Shown here one piece after another: positions 34,049 through 43,993 of a stretch of DNA of 64,000 bases. This stretch comes from Acidobacteriota bacterium. GTDB taxonomy: Bacteria > Acidobacteriota > Terriglobia > Bryobacterales > Bryobacteraceae. The stretch lies in contig JAFDVZ010000004.1 of NCBI GenBank assembly GCA_018268715.1, positions 1-64,000 on the forward strand, given 5' to 3'. Made by a program: the position numbers and the translations under genes. The notes beneath the pieces are model-generated. The model was not told where the DNA came from and made no database searches. It worked only from the letters and a program-made list of their open reading frames with translations. How positions within the stretch are numbered: the first letter of the stretch is position 1; every line of letters starts with the position of its first letter.

Positions 34049-35932
34049 ATGCTGGTCTGGCGTGAGAATAGGCGACCTCGCCAGCCACGATATTTCGTTG
34101 TGAGCTATCGGAACGGCGCGGTCGACAAATTGCGGCGGGTGGTGGTCGTTGCGGCGGCCCTGGCGACGCTGGCCGCCCCGTCCCAGGCCAAGTCCCGACG
34201 TCCCGCGCCGGGCCAGCAATCGGCAAGCGCCGCCGACGCCGCCCGGGCGGAGCTGGAGCGTGGCGCCTACGGGGACGCCGTCGGTCGCCTGACCTCAGCC
34301 ATTGAGGCCGCCGGGCCCAACGCGGCGCTGTACGAACTGCGCGGGCAGGCGTGGCTGGCCGAGCGTCAATTCGGCAAGGCCGCTGACGATTTCCGCCGAT
34401 CCATCGCGCTGGGGCGCGCCGGAGCGCCTGTTTACTGCGGGCGGGGCGAGGCGTACCAGCGTCTCGGACGCCTGGAGGACGCCATCGCCGACTACTCCGC
34501 CTGCATCGACGCCCATCGCGACGACGCCACCGCCTGGCTGCGGCGCGGCACCGCCAGGCGGGACGCCGGACGAGATCGGGAAGCCGTCTCCGATCTCACG
34601 GAGGCCATCCGCCTGAACCCGAATCTGGCCGCGGCGTGGCTCGAGCGGGGGCGCGCGCACGGGCGACTCGGAGACGATGGCCGCGCCGTCACCGACCTGA
34701 GTCGAGCGATCGAACTCGCGCCGAACGATCCCGCCGGATGGGAGTGGCGAGCACATGAACGGTTGCAACTGGGCGAGGCGGCGGCCGCCATCGCTGACTA
34801 TGGACATGCCATACACTGCAGGCCGGCGGACGCTGGTTTATACCTGGACCGGGCGGCCGCGCACGTCGCCGTGGGAGAGCACGAACTGGCCCTGGCGGAT
34901 CGCGAACAGGCGGTGCGCCTGCGGCCGGATTGGGCGAAGGCCCGGCTGGCGCGCGGGGCCTCGTATCACTACTTCGGGAAGCACGACAAGGGATTCGCGG
35001 ACCGCACCGAGGCGATTCGTCTCAGCCCGGATTCCGCCGAGGCCTGGTGCGCTCGCGGCAACGCATATTACCTGCTGGGCGACTACCGGAAGGCCCTGGG
35101 GGACCTGTCGAAGGCGGTCCAACTGAGGCCGGATTACGGCGAGGCGAGGAAGGTGCTCGAAGTCGTAAGGGCCCGCGTCCTCGACCAGGTGCTGGCAAGC
35201 GACACGCCGGCGCCGACGCCCGCACCAGCGGTCGCAGCAGTGGCTCCGCGGCCCTCCAACCCGGAGCCGGGCCCGGTTACGCTCGCACTGCTACCCACTC
35301 ACCCGCCGAGACCGCCGCCCGCCCTTCGCCACGAGGACGCCGAACGTATCCGACAGCCCATTTTCGGGCCGGCACGCCCCGCGGTCACCGTCGCCCCGCC
35401 TGTCTTCTGGTCGCGATGGACGCCCGGCGCCGCCATCCAGGTGGACGAAACAGCACGACTTCCGGGACGGCTGGAGTCGATCGCCGGCGCCGCCTACGCC
35501 ATATTGAACGCGCAGCAGCGCGATTGGGCCGACGCCGACCGGCAGCCGGCCGATCGCTGGAAACTGCTGTCCGGTCGCGTCGACCAGGTGTGCGGTCTCA
35601 TCGAGAAAGCCGCCGGCGCCTTCGCCGAATCGGTGCGCCAGGCCCCGTCGGAGAGCTCCGCCATTCAACGCGCTGGCGCCGCGTTGTCACACGCCTGCGT
35701 GGTCCGCGGGGAGGCCGACGGGATCCCCGGGCGTCGCGAACAGGACGCCATCGAAGCAGCTTTTGAGAGCTACCTGGACCAGACGCTGGACGGTATCGCC
35801 GAGACCCGCACCCACTTGCGCCGATTCGACCGCCTGAAGACGGCGATCTGGGGTCTGGGACTTCTCGCCATCGCGGGCGTGTTCCTGGCTTCCACCACGC
35901 GCCTGGGACGCCGCCGGCAGGCCAAACTCTGA
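34049..35932 (+). CDS. TPR protein with C-terminal membrane anchor, fibre locus
   Basis: Protein of up to 627 aa (ATG 34049; a GTG at 34100 nearer to the signal-like VVVVAAALATLAAPSQA is an alternative). At least nine TPR units run from about residue 60 to 370 (for example AVSDLTEAIRLNPNLAAAWL). A Pro/Ala-rich linker follows, then a helical region and a C-terminal membrane helix (AIWGLGLLAIAGVFLAST). It has a close paralogue at 45526-47205: both share HDKG.ADRTEAIRL, AYYLLG.YRKAL.DL and L.P.YGEA. It probably acts as a periplasmic scaffold; any link to fibre assembly is from position. Confidence 0.7.
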   Translation: MLVWRENRRPRQPRYFVVSYRNGAVDKLRRVVVVAAALATLAAPSQAKSRRPAPGQQSASAADAARAELERGAYGDAVGRLTSAIEAAGPNAALYELRGQAWLAERQFGKAADDFRRSIALGRAGAPVYCGRGEAYQRLGRLEDAIADYSACIDAHRDDATAWLRRGTARRDAGRDREAVSDLTEAIRLNPNLAAAWLERGRAHGRLGDDGRAVTDLSRAIELAPNDPAGWEWRAHERLQLGEAAAAIADYGHAIHCRPADAGLYLDRAAAHVAVGEHELALADREQAVRLRPDWAKARLARGASYHYFGKHDKGFADRTEAIRLSPDSAEAWCARGNAYYLLGDYRKALGDLSKAVQLRPDYGEARKVLEVVRARVLDQVLASDTPAPTPAPAVAAVAPRPSNPEPGPVTLALLPTHPPRPPPALRHEDAERIRQPIFGPARPAVTVAPPVFWSRWTPGAAIQVDETARLPGRLESIAGAAYAILNAQQRDWADADRQPADRWKLLSGRVDQVCGLIEKAAGAFAESVRQAPSESSAIQRAGAALSHACVVRGEADGIPGRREQDAIEAAFESYLDQTLDGIAETRTHLRRFDRLKTAIWGLGLLAIAGVFLASTTRLGRRRQAKL

Positions 35933-35987
35933 TGGAACATCAAAACCCGAGAACTCTTGCTGGATGTGCGCACTAGGACTATGGAAG

Positions 35988-36014
35988 CTGCCTTACAGAG
36001 TTCGCCCGAGGCAG
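35988..36014 (+). promoter_or_regulatory. Hairpin before the 36030 subunit gene
   Basis: CTGCCT (35988-35993) and AGGCAG (36009-36014) form a perfect 6-bp stem with a 15-base loop that ends 15 bases before the ATG at 36030. No strong Shine-Dalgarno sequence is seen after it. Confidence 0.3.
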
Positions 36015-36029
36015 TCTTCGAGAAACCGT

Positions 36030-36563
36030 ATGCGACTATCGCAATACATGGCGTTCGCCGCGGCTCTGGTTCTGCCCGGAATCGCCTACGGCCAGTTCGC
36101 CGCCACTGGAACCACCACGGTTTCGGTATCGATTGGCGCGGAGGCGTCGCTGCAGGTGAACACCTCCACAACGACGCTCACCTCGTCCGGGATCTTTGCG
36201 GACTATACCGGCACAACCAGCCTCACGTACAAGATCCGGACGACGCAGTCCACAGGCTCGGGGACCATCACGCTCAAAGTCACCACCGATTTCTCGCCCG
36301 CCAACGGTCCTTCCGTGGCAAGCCCACCCACCGGCGGCGACACCCTTGCTTACACCTGCACGGTCTCGGCCCCCGGAACCGCCTGTTCCGGCTCCCAGAC
36401 ATCGTCAACGGCGTCCTCCACCTCCGTGGCTACTTTCGGCGCCGGGGCCAGTTCGGCGCTCGCGGGCAATTCGGCGTCGGTGGCCTGGACGCTCAAGAAT
36501 GATCCGGCCTACAAGACCGGCGCCTACACCGCCACGGTGACCTTCACGGTCAGCGCAACCTAA
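36030..36563 (+). CDS. Fibre-subunit-like exported protein, paralogue of the gene at 31964
   Basis: Protein of 177 aa from the ATG at 36030, with signal peptide MAFAAALVLPGIAYGQ. Blocks TGTTTVSVSIGAEASLQV, VTTDFSPANGPSVASPPTGG, YTCTVSAPGTACSGSQTSST and YKTGAYTATVTFTVSAT are nearly the same as in the product of the gene at 31964, which lies 3.5 kb away on the other strand. One disulfide and a C-terminal alternating strand fit a pilin-type beta-sandwich that would be capped by the chaperone encoded 9 bases downstream. A longer start at 35964 lacks support. Confidence 0.7.
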   Translation: MRLSQYMAFAAALVLPGIAYGQFAATGTTTVSVSIGAEASLQVNTSTTTLTSSGIFADYTGTTSLTYKIRTTQSTGSGTITLKVTTDFSPANGPSVASPPTGGDTLAYTCTVSAPGTACSGSQTSSTASSTSVATFGAGASSALAGNSASVAWTLKNDPAYKTGAYTATVTFTVSAT

Positions 36564-36572
36564 GGCGCAAGT

Positions 36573-37409
36573 ATGGCGCACCATCGCACATCCCGGTGTT
36601 CCCTGCTCCTTGCGGCGATCCTCATCGCGACGGCCGCGCCGCACACCGCCAGCGCGCAGATCGGACTGGGACTGTCGCCCATGCGCCTGGAATTCGGAGT
36701 CTCCCCCGGAGCGGCCCACTCCGGCTCGCTCACACTCAGCAACGAGTCCGGCGCGCCCATTCGCGTGCGCGCGGAGCTGCTCGACTTTTACATCGACGAT
36801 CAGGAAACGCCCCAGTTCGCCCCGTCCTATCCGTCGGAACGGGAAAGCTCCTGCCGGAGCTGGCTGACCGTGAACCCGATGGAGGCGGAAGTCGCCCACA
36901 GCCACTCCTCGCAAGTCCGCTATAGTCTGCGCGTGCCGCCGGACGCCCCGCCCGCCAGTTTTCACTGCGCCATTGGATTCACGACGCTTCCGACGCTGGG
37001 CGAAACCAGTGGCCTCGGCCTGAGAACCGCGGTCCGCATGGTGGCGGCGATCTATGCGCAGGTGGGCAAGCCCTCCATCGAAGGCGAGGTGAGCGCGATG
37101 AGCCTGGAATCCACCGCCAAGGCCGGCGCCGAGGGACCGCAGTGGCAGGCCGTGGTGACCATCCGGAACGCGGGCGTCACGCACTTCCGGCCGTCCGGAG
37201 ACCTGGCGCTCTTGGACGAATCCGGCGCTGTGCTCGAGACCATTCCCTTTCCCCCGCTGCCCGTGCTGCCCAAGCGCGAACAGCGTTTCCGTTTTCGTCT
37301 CAAGAGCAGCCTTCACCAGCAGGCCTATACGCTCCGCACGCGCGTCGACCTGGGCGGCAATGAAATCCAGGAGACCACGATGCGCGTCGTGCCTCCGGCC
37401 GCCAAATAG
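36573..37409 (+). CDS. Periplasmic pilus-assembly chaperone-like protein
   Basis: Protein of 278 aa with signal peptide LLLAAILIATAAPHTASAQ. The mature N-terminus GLGLSPMRLEFGVSPGAAHSG then LTLSNESGAPIRVRAELLDF is the first Ig-like domain typical of chaperone-usher chaperones (xPxRxxxxPG...xxVxNxxxxPxxVRxxxxDF). SSQVRYSLRVPPDAPPASFH resembles the F1-G1 region, and the second half (VTIRNAGVTHFRPSGDLALL) a second Ig-like domain. Such chaperones donate a strand to fibre subunits. It starts 9 bases after a subunit-like gene and is followed 12 bases later by the outer-membrane barrel gene. Confidence 0.75.
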   Translation: MAHHRTSRCSLLLAAILIATAAPHTASAQIGLGLSPMRLEFGVSPGAAHSGSLTLSNESGAPIRVRAELLDFYIDDQETPQFAPSYPSERESSCRSWLTVNPMEAEVAHSHSSQVRYSLRVPPDAPPASFHCAIGFTTLPTLGETSGLGLRTAVRMVAAIYAQVGKPSIEGEVSAMSLESTAKAGAEGPQWQAVVTIRNAGVTHFRPSGDLALLDESGAVLETIPFPPLPVLPKREQRFRFRLKSSLHQQAYTLRTRVDLGGNEIQETTMRVVPPAAK

Positions 37410-37421
37410 GGGGGAAACGCC

Positions 37422-39662
37422 TTGCACGCGGGTGTTGTCGGAAGGGCGTGTCTGGGCGCGCTGCTGCTTTGCCTGCCGGCGGCGCCGCAATCCGGCGGCC
37501 AGGCGGACATCGCGGCGCAGGGCTACTACCTGGCGGGCTCCGGCCAACCGTTGAGCGACACCTCGGGCGCGAGCATCCGTTTCCGCCAGTTTCTGCCGGG
37601 CGTCGGGCTGCTGACGGGCGTGGTCGAAGACTACCGGGCGCGCGGCGGATGGCAGACCGGCGACAACGCGCTGGAATTGCGGGGTCTGGCGTGGCTCGGC
37701 TACCGCTGGAATCTGAGCGGGGGCGATTTCCGTCTGGCGCCCCTGATGGTCGCCAACCCGTTCACGAACATCTTCTATCCCGAGCTGACGCTCCGCGGCG
37801 CGATGGTGGAAGCCTCGCGCGGAAACGCCACCTATTCGGCCTTCTACGGCGTGCAGACGCTGTACCAGGGACCCCGCATCCCCTACCGGCTGAGCACCGG
37901 AGAGCGCGCCGCCGGAGCGACGGTCCGATACCATTGGGGGGAGCAACTGACCGTTGGTCTCCGCCTGCTGCGGCTCTCGGAATCGCAGCCGGCCGACGGC
38001 GCGCTGGTCCTGCCCCTGTACAAGCGCTTCGACACCTATAACAGCGCCTCTCTCCAGGCGCTCTACACTCCCCTGCCGGGCCTCCGCCTGTTCGGCGAAG
38101 CGAGCGCGGCGTCGGTCTCCGGCGTGGCGGCCGGACAACGGCCCCTGTCCCTGTTCACCGGACTCGCCTATGAGACCGAACGCTTCACCTTCCGGGCCAA
38201 CTACGTCGACCAGGGCGCCTTCTACCTGCCGCTCGCCGGATTCTACGTCGGCGACCGCCGCGGCCCGTTCGGAGAAGTCCGCATCAAGCCGCTACGTCGC
38301 CTGGAGTTGTTTGGCTCGATCAGCAGCTATCGGAACAATCGGGAGCGCGACGCCCGGCTGGCGTCCTACTCCGCCGTTTCCGAAAGCGCCGGCTTCTCCG
38401 CGCAGCTGCCCTTGCGGTTCTCCCTGTCCGGGCAGGTCAACCTGGTCCGCTTCGACACCACCGACAGCAACGGCGAAACGCGCTCCAATAACTCGCAGTG
38501 GACGGCCACCCTCAACCGGCCGCTCGGCCGGCAGAACCTGCGCCTCACCTACCGCGACATGCGCCTCGCAAACAACGGCCAGGTGAACCGCCAGACCTCG
38601 CGCGAGTTCGAGGATCTGCTGCAATTCCGCCGCCTGGTGGTCGGAGGATCGGTGCGGCTGGATTCGAGCGGCGGCGCCGATGTCCGCAACACCATCTTCA
38701 CCCGCGCCAACGTACAGTTGCGCGCCGGCCGGCTGACGGCCTACGCTTACTTCGACATCGGCCGCGACCTGGTGAATCGCACCATCTTCGCCACCAACGC
38801 GCTGAATTCGACGGTGATCGGCGCGAGCGCCGAATTGCCCTCCCACTGGTCGCTGCAAACCGAACTGTTCCGCAGCACGCTCTCGATGGCGGTGAACCCG
38901 GCCAACGTATTCCTGCTGCAAAGCCAGGGCATCGCCGTGCCCACGGCGCTGTCGGGCGTCGATCAATGGAGCCTGTATGTCCGCGCCGCGCGTCAGATCC
39001 GCTGGGGCCAGGCGCCTCCGGGCGGGAACTTCGAAAGCTATACCATCGCCCGCATCCCCATCACCGGAGCCATCGAGGGGGAAGTTTATGAAACCACGCC
39101 GGCCGGGCGCAGGCCGGTAGCCGGCATTCCGGTGGACGTCGACGGTTCGCGCCTGGCTCTGTCGGAAGCCTCGGGCGCCTACCGATTCGCCGCGATCCCC
39201 GAAGGCCAGCACGAGTTGGGACTGCGGTTGAGCGAACTGCCCGCCAATTTCGAACCCGGCGCCAACTCGCGGAGAACCGTGCTCATCAGCACACGCCGCA
39301 CGACGCGCGTCGATTTCGAGGTGGTGCGGCTCGGCGCGGTCTGCGGCCGGATTCTCGACGCGCCGGATCCCCACTCCCTCGAAAACCTCATCATCCACGT
39401 CCAGCCTCTCAACCGCTACACGACGCCCGAGACGGACGGGCAGTTCTGCTTCTACAACCTGCCGCCAGGCGAGTATGAAGCGTCAGTGGACCTCTCGCGC
39501 CTGCCCCCGCTCACGCATGTGGTGGGACCCGCCGCGGTGCGTGTGCGGCTCGACCCCGACGATCCGCCGAAGCCCGTCGAGTTCCGCCTGGGGCGCGACT
39601 TTGAAAGCAAGCCCGTGCGGAAGCGCACGCTGGATGGCCCGAAGCCCCCGGCCAGGAACTAA
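37422..39662 (+). CDS. Outer-membrane beta-barrel with C-terminal prealbumin-like domains, usher-like candidate
   Basis: Protein of 746 aa starting at a TTG preceded by GGGGGGAAA. A signal peptide ([16 protein letters not shown]) is followed by about 500 residues of alternating strands such as [20 protein letters not shown] and [15 protein letters not shown], as in large outer-membrane barrels. The last 200 residues carry two Ig/prealbumin-like, carboxypeptidase-regulatory-type units ([20 protein letters not shown] and [18 protein letters not shown] with [12 protein letters not shown]). Classical ushers also end in small beta domains, but the N-terminal usher domain is not obvious. By position after the chaperone gene this is the best usher candidate; another porin-like role is possible. 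It overlaps deoB at the 3' ends by 4 bases. Confidence 0.62.
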   Translation: MHAGVVGRACLGALLLCLPAAPQSGGQADIAAQGYYLAGSGQPLSDTSGASIRFRQFLPGVGLLTGVVEDYRARGGWQTGDNALELRGLAWLGYRWNLSGGDFRLAPLMVANPFTNIFYPELTLRGAMVEASRGNATYSAFYGVQTLYQGPRIPYRLSTGERAAGATVRYHWGEQLTVGLRLLRLSESQPADGALVLPLYKRFDTYNSASLQALYTPLPGLRLFGEASAASVSGVAAGQRPLSLFTGLAYETERFTFRANYVDQGAFYLPLAGFYVGDRRGPFGEVRIKPLRRLELFGSISSYRNNRERDARLASYSAVSESAGFSAQLPLRFSLSGQVNLVRFDTTDSNGETRSNNSQWTATLNRPLGRQNLRLTYRDMRLANNGQVNRQTSREFEDLLQFRRLVVGGSVRLDSSGGADVRNTIFTRANVQLRAGRLTAYAYFDIGRDLVNRTIFATNALNSTVIGASAELPSHWSLQTELFRSTLSMAVNPANVFLLQSQGIAVPTALSGVDQWSLYVRAARQIRWGQAPPGGNFESYTIARIPITGAIEGEVYETTPAGRRPVAGIPVDVDGSRLALSEASGAYRFAAIPEGQHELGLRLSELPANFEPGANSRRTVLISTRRTTRVDFEVVRLGAVCGRILDAPDPHSLENLIIHVQPLNRYTTPETDGQFCFYNLPPGEYEASVDLSRLPPLTHVVGPAAVRVRLDPDDPPKPVEFRLGRDFESKPVRKRTLDGPKPPARN

Positions 39663-40831
39663 GCCGGGTGGATCTGGGAGAGAAAGCTCACGCCGTTGGA
39701 GATGGTTGCGCCGAAGTTGTCCGCCACGGTCTGCCCGATGTCGGACAACGAGGCCCGCACACCCAGGTTGACGCCCGCCCGGCAATGCTCGCCGTAGACC
39801 ACCACCGGCACGTACTCGCGGCTGTGATCGGTGGAAGGCGTCGTCGGATCGCACCCGTGATCGGCGGTGAGAATCAGCAGATCGTCCGGCGCCATGCGCG
39901 CCTCCAGTTCGGGCAACCACGCGTCGACGGCTTCAAGCGCCCGGGCGTAGCCTTCCACATCGTTGCGATGCCCGTAGAGCATGTCGAAGTCCACCAGGTT
40001 CACGAAGATCAACCCGCGCGTCAGCTCGAGCATGGCGGCCAGCGTCTTCGCCATCCCGTCCGCGTTGGACTTCGTCTTGAAGTACCCGGTGATGCCCCGG
40101 CCGAGAAACACATCCAGAATCTTGCCGACGCTGAACGCCGCGACGTGCGCTTCGGCCAGACGGTCGAGCAGCATGCCGCGCGGGGGCGGCACCGCGTAAT
40201 CATGACGGTTGGTGGTGCGCGTGAAGGCGCCCGGCTCGCCCACAAACGGCCGGGCGATCACGCGGCCGACTTCATACGGCCCTTGCAGAATCTCGCGCGC
40301 GATCTCGCAGATCTTGTACTGCTCAAACAGAGGGATGACATCCTCGTGCGCGGCGATCTGGAACACGCTGTCGGCCGAGGTGTAGACGATCGGCGACCCC
40401 GTGCGCATGTGCTCCTCGCCGAGTTCGTCGATGATCCCGGTGCCGGACGCAGGCCGGTTGCACAGCGTCGAACGGCCGATACGCTCTTCAAACGGGATCA
40501 TCACCTCGGGCGGAAAACCGTTCGGGAACAGCGGGAAGGGCCGCTCCAGGTGGATTCCGGCCATCTCCCAATGCCCCGTCGTCGTATCCTTGCCGGGCGA
40601 GGCCAGGGCGCATTTCCCAAACGAACCCACGGGCGCGGCGGGCGCGGCCAAGCCCTGGATCGGCCGTATGCTCGCCAGCCCAAGGCGGCTCAGGTTCGGC
40701 AGCGTCAGCGGACGGCTGCGGGCGATGTTGCCCAATGTGTCGCTCCCAACGTCGCCGTAGTCGGCGGCGTCGGGCATCTCACCGATTCCCACGCTGTCCA
40801 GCACGATCCAGATTATCCGCCCGAAGCTCAC
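39659..40831 (-). CDS. deoB: Phosphopentomutase
   Basis: DeoB interconverts ribose-1-phosphate and ribose-5-phosphate (and the deoxy forms) in nucleoside salvage. The 390-aa product has the alkaline-phosphatase-superfamily metal motifs: [15 protein letters not shown] at the start, [11 protein letters not shown] with the phospho-accepting Thr, [14 protein letters not shown], and [13 protein letters not shown] followed by [11 protein letters not shown]. Length fits the family. The ATG lies within the stop of the tlpA-like gene (4-base overlap). The 3' end converges on the barrel gene. Confidence 0.95.
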   Translation of the reverse strand: MSFGRIIWIVLDSVGIGEMPDAADYGDVGSDTLGNIARSRPLTLPNLSRLGLASIRPIQGLAAPAAPVGSFGKCALASPGKDTTTGHWEMAGIHLERPFPLFPNGFPPEVMIPFEERIGRSTLCNRPASGTGIIDELGEEHMRTGSPIVYTSADSVFQIAAHEDVIPLFEQYKICEIAREILQGPYEVGRVIARPFVGEPGAFTRTTNRHDYAVPPPRGMLLDRLAEAHVAAFSVGKILDVFLGRGITGYFKTKSNADGMAKTLAAMLELTRGLIFVNLVDFDMLYGHRNDVEGYARALEAVDAWLPELEARMAPDDLLILTADHGCDPTTPSTDHSREYVPVVVYGEHCRAGVNLGVRASLSDIGQTVADNFGATISNGVSFLSQIHPA

Positions 40832-42102
40832 TGCCCCTCCTGCGACCCGGCTCCCTTCAACCCCTGGCGGATCCGCTCGCTCAGCGCATCCACGAAGTTC
40901 TCCGGGTTATAGCCGTTCATCCTGCTGATCACCGCGCCGTCCCGGCCGAACACGATCGTCGTCGGTATCGAGGAAACCCGCAAAGTCCGCGAAAGCCCGT
41001 CCTCGAAATAGACGGCGTTCTTCCACCCTACGTCGGCTAGAAACGCCTTTACCTGGGAACGGTCCTCATCGGAGTTGATCGACAGGAACGCCACCAGCGG
41101 ATTGTCCTTAAAACGCTTCTTGACCTCTTCGTACAAAGGGTGCTGCGCGCGGCACGGCCCGCACCAGGTGGCCCAGAAGTCGAGCACCACCACCTTGCCC
41201 GCCAGCGTCGAAAGCGCCAGCTTTCCGCCGTCGACTCCCGTCAGCGTGTACTCGAGCGGGTTCACTACGCCCAGGTTCGGATCGAACCGCTTCAACGCGA
41301 GCTGCCGCTCCGCCAGCAGGGCCGACATGCGGTCGTAGGCGTCGAGCACAATCTCGCCCAGGCCGGCCTCCCCGCCCTTCAGCCGCTGGTACAGTTCGCC
41401 CAGCCGCCGCCGGATCACGGCCCGGTCGGCGTCGGTGGCGGTGGGGTCGGGGATGGCGAAGGCCTCGGCGTAGCTCCGCACGGCGTCGGCGGTCTTTCCG
41501 GCCAGCGCCTGCCGCTTGGCCAACTCGATCAGCGGATCGCCCGCCGGGTAGGCGTCAAAGCTCTTGCGAGCCAGCTCCGCGGCGCCCGCCTGATCGCCCG
41601 CAGAGCCCGTGGCCATGGATTGGTACAACAGCGCGTGCCCTAGCAGACGGTCCAACTCATCGCGCCGGCGGCCCCGCTCCGGGGCGTCGGCCGGCAGCTC
41701 CTTGATCAACGTGCGTACATAGGTCTCGAAATGCCGTGACAGTTTGAGCGCGGCCTTGGACTGCTCCTCGGTGCGCTCAAACAGCAACGCGCGGCACACC
41801 GGATCGAGCAACGCCACGTCGTCGGGATCGCGTTCGAGCAGCTTCGCGCCATACGTCGCCAGACGGTGATTATCCTTGGCCTGCATGGCGGACTTCACGA
41901 TGGCGCGCTCAATATCGTTCCGTTTGGGCGAGTTGGGATACTTCGCCAGGTGCGATTCCAGCGCGTGAATCAGGTCCACGGCGCTCGAGGAACCGGCCGA
42001 AAGCACATCGCGCAGATGCGCCTGCTCCTGGTCCGACATCTCGGGCTGCTGGGCGAAACAGCCCGCGGCGACACATAACACTGCCAGCCAACACGATTTC
42101 AT
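40828..42102 (-). CDS. TlpA-type thiol-disulfide oxidoreductase with helical N-terminal domain
   Basis: Exported protein of 424 aa with a signal peptide ([14 protein letters not shown]). The first 270 residues are helical, TPR-like repeats (for example [20 protein letters not shown]). Residues about 285-424 form a thioredoxin domain of the TlpA/AhpC-TSA type: [20 protein letters not shown], the active site WCGPC, and [13 protein letters not shown] with the cis-Pro. It acts on periplasmic disulfides; the partner is unknown. It overlaps deoB and the next gene by 4 bases each. Confidence 0.85.
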   Translation of the reverse strand: MKSCWLAVLCVAAGCFAQQPEMSDQEQAHLRDVLSAGSSSAVDLIHALESHLAKYPNSPKRNDIERAIVKSAMQAKDNHRLATYGAKLLERDPDDVALLDPVCRALLFERTEEQSKAALKLSRHFETYVRTLIKELPADAPERGRRRDELDRLLGHALLYQSMATGSAGDQAGAAELARKSFDAYPAGDPLIELAKRQALAGKTADAVRSYAEAFAIPDPTATDADRAVIRRRLGELYQRLKGGEAGLGEIVLDAYDRMSALLAERQLALKRFDPNLGVVNPLEYTLTGVDGGKLALSTLAGKVVVLDFWATWCGPCRAQHPLYEEVKKRFKDNPLVAFLSINSDEDRSQVKAFLADVGWKNAVYFEDGLSRTLRVSSIPTTIVFGRDGAVISRMNGYNPENFVDALSERIRQGLKGAGSQEGQ

Positions 42103-42722
42103 TGGGGATTCGACGGTCCGGGACTGCGGATGATATCCGCGATGGAGGCGGCGCGTTCGCGCGCCATGTGCATATAGGAGTCGTTCTTGATCACGCGGTC
42201 GAGCAAGGGCAGAAACTGTTCCGCCGCCACCAGTCGCTTGCGTTCAAGCGTCACCTGAAGTTTCAGCAAGGCGTCGTTCACGCCCAGCCGGTCGTATTTG
42301 ACGGCCCGCTCCAGGCGGATCAGATGCTGTTCGCACTCGATAATCCGCTCGAACCAGTCCGCCAGCGCCCTGGCGTCCTCATCCAGCGAGTAGTTGAACT
42401 TCTGCTCGCTGGCCCGGCCGCCGTCCTCATAACGAAACGTCTTCAGGCCCATCTTGGCCACTTTCAGATTCGATTCGAGCGGCCGCGTGAAGTGGTCCAG
42501 TTTGTCCGCCAGCCGGAAGATCTCCCGGGTCTCCTCCTCGCGCAGCTTGAAGGGGATGGGGTAAGGGTCGTTCACGGCTTCCTTGTACACGGCCTCGCCG
42601 GACGGCTCCACCGCGATGTTCACCCAGGGCGGAATGCTGCCGGGAAAGTCCTTCGAGTACACGATGCGAGGGCCGGCCGCGCACACAGCCGCCAGCGCCA
42701 TGGCGAGAACCGCCGCCTTCAT
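42099..42722 (-). CDS. Exported protein of unknown function
   Basis: Protein of 207 aa, not recognised. A signal peptide ([17 protein letters not shown]) precedes a segment [20 protein letters not shown] with [20 protein letters not shown], and then a mostly helical C-terminal part ([20 protein letters not shown]). It sits between ruvC and the tlpA-like gene with 4-base overlaps at both ends, so it is expressed in one operon with them. Confidence 0.7.
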   Translation of the reverse strand: MKAAVLAMALAAVCAAGPRIVYSKDFPGSIPPWVNIAVEPSGEAVYKEAVNDPYPIPFKLREEETREIFRLADKLDHFTRPLESNLKVAKMGLKTFRYEDGGRASEQKFNYSLDEDARALADWFERIIECEQHLIRLERAVKYDRLGVNDALLKLQVTLERKRLVAAEQFLPLLDRVIKNDSYMHMARERAASIADIIRSPGPSNPQ

Positions 42723-43210
42723 CGGACCGCCCTCAGCCCCGCCGTCAAGTTGTGTGTCGCATGGCAGATCGCCACGGCGATGGCGTCCGACGCATCCTCA
42801 GGCTGCGCTTCTTGAAGCCCCAGCAGATTCTTCACCATCAATTGCACCTGGTGCTTTTCCGCGCGGCCATATCCCACCACGCAGGTCTTCACTTCCAACG
42901 GGGAGTACTCCCCCAGCGGAATGCGCGCCTCGGCGATCGCCAGCAACGCCACGCCCCGCACATGCGCCAGCTTCAACGCGGACTTCGGATTCTTCGCATG
43001 GAAGACTTCTTCGACGGCCGCCGCCTCCGGCGCATACTCGCCGATGACCCCTCGCAGGCCGGCCACGATCTCCATCAGCCGCGTCTCCAGACCCTTCTTC
43101 GGATTGGTCCGGATCACGCCCGCCGCCACCATGCGGTGCGAACGTCCGTCCGACTCGATCACGCCATAGCCGGTCCGCTCGCTGCCGCAGTCGATCCCCA
43201 GAATCCGCAT
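42719..43210 (-). CDS. ruvC: Holliday junction resolvase RuvC
   Basis: RuvC cuts Holliday junctions together with RuvAB. The 163-aa product has the first catalytic Asp in [17 protein letters not shown], the Glu in [19 protein letters not shown] and the C-terminal acidic pair in [16 protein letters not shown], so the active site is complete. The [20 protein letters not shown] segment is the usual RuvC region. It follows yebC by 12 bases, a pairing common in bacteria; ruvA and ruvB are not in this window. Confidence 0.95.
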   Translation of the reverse strand: MRILGIDCGSERTGYGVIESDGRSHRMVAAGVIRTNPKKGLETRLMEIVAGLRGVIGEYAPEAAAVEEVFHAKNPKSALKLAHVRGVALLAIAEARIPLGEYSPLEVKTCVVGYGRAEKHQVQLMVKNLLGLQEAQPEDASDAIAVAICHATHNLTAGLRAVR

Positions 43211-43222
43211 GCCTGGCGAGGC

Positions 43223-43969
43223 CTACGCCAGAGCGTCGATCTCCGAATCGTCGATGTCGTAGTTCGACCAGACGTTCTGCACGTCCTCGTGCTCCTCCAG
43301 CATGTCGTTCAGCTTCAACATGCCAACGGCGTTCTTGCCCTCGAGTTTCACCAGGTTCTTCGGCACCATGCCGATTTCCGCCGACACCGTCGCGATGCCC
43401 GCCTTGCCGATCGCGGTCACCACGGCTTCATGCGCGTCCGGCGCCGAAATCACCGACCACGTTTCGCCTTCGTCGCGAAGGTCCTCGCCGCCGGCGTCGA
43501 GCACGATGTTCATCAACGCGTCCTCTTCGGCGTTCTCCTTCTCGATGATGACGTTGCTCTTGCGTTCGAACATCCAGCCGACGCTGCCCTGTTCGCCCAG
43601 GTTTCCGCCGCCCTTGGAGAACATGTGGCGGATCTCGCTCACCGTGCGGTTGCGATTGTCGGTGGCGCACAGCACCAGCACCGCCGCGCCGCCCGGCCCG
43701 TAGCCTTCAAACATCACTTCTTCGATTTGGGCGCCTTCGAGTTCGCCCGTGCCGCGCTTGATGGCGCGCGTGATATTGTCGGCCGGCATACTCACGGCCT
43801 TGGCGGCGAGGACGGCGGTCCTCAACCGGGGGTTGGCGTCCGGATCGCCTCCGCCGCTGCGCGCGGCGATGGTGATTTCCTTAATAATGCGCGTAAACAC
43901 CTTTCCGCGCTTGGCGTCGAGGGCGGCTTTCTTATGCTTGATCGTCGCCCATTTAGAATGGCCTGACAT
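43223..43969 (-). CDS. yebC: YebC/PmpR family transcriptional/translational regulator
   Basis: YebC-type protein of 248 aa. The start SGHSKWATIKHKKAALDAKR is the family signature, followed by RIIKEITIAARSGGGDPDAN, MPADNITRAIKRGTGE and the middle-domain region GGNLGEQGSVGWMFERKSN. Members have been described as DNA-binding regulators and more recently as helpers of translation through poly-proline stretches. GAGGT at 5 bases precedes the ATG. It is the first gene of the yebC-ruvC-unknown-tlpA-deoB operon. Confidence 0.95.
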   Translation of the reverse strand: MSGHSKWATIKHKKAALDAKRGKVFTRIIKEITIAARSGGGDPDANPRLRTAVLAAKAVSMPADNITRAIKRGTGELEGAQIEEVMFEGYGPGGAAVLVLCATDNRNRTVSEIRHMFSKGGGNLGEQGSVGWMFERKSNVIIEKENAEEDALMNIVLDAGGEDLRDEGETWSVISAPDAHEAVVTAIGKAGIATVSAEIGMVPKNLVKLEGKNAVGMLKLNDMLEEHEDVQNVWSNYDIDDSEIDALA

Positions 43970-43993
43970 GTGAACCTCGTATTCGGGGAGGAA

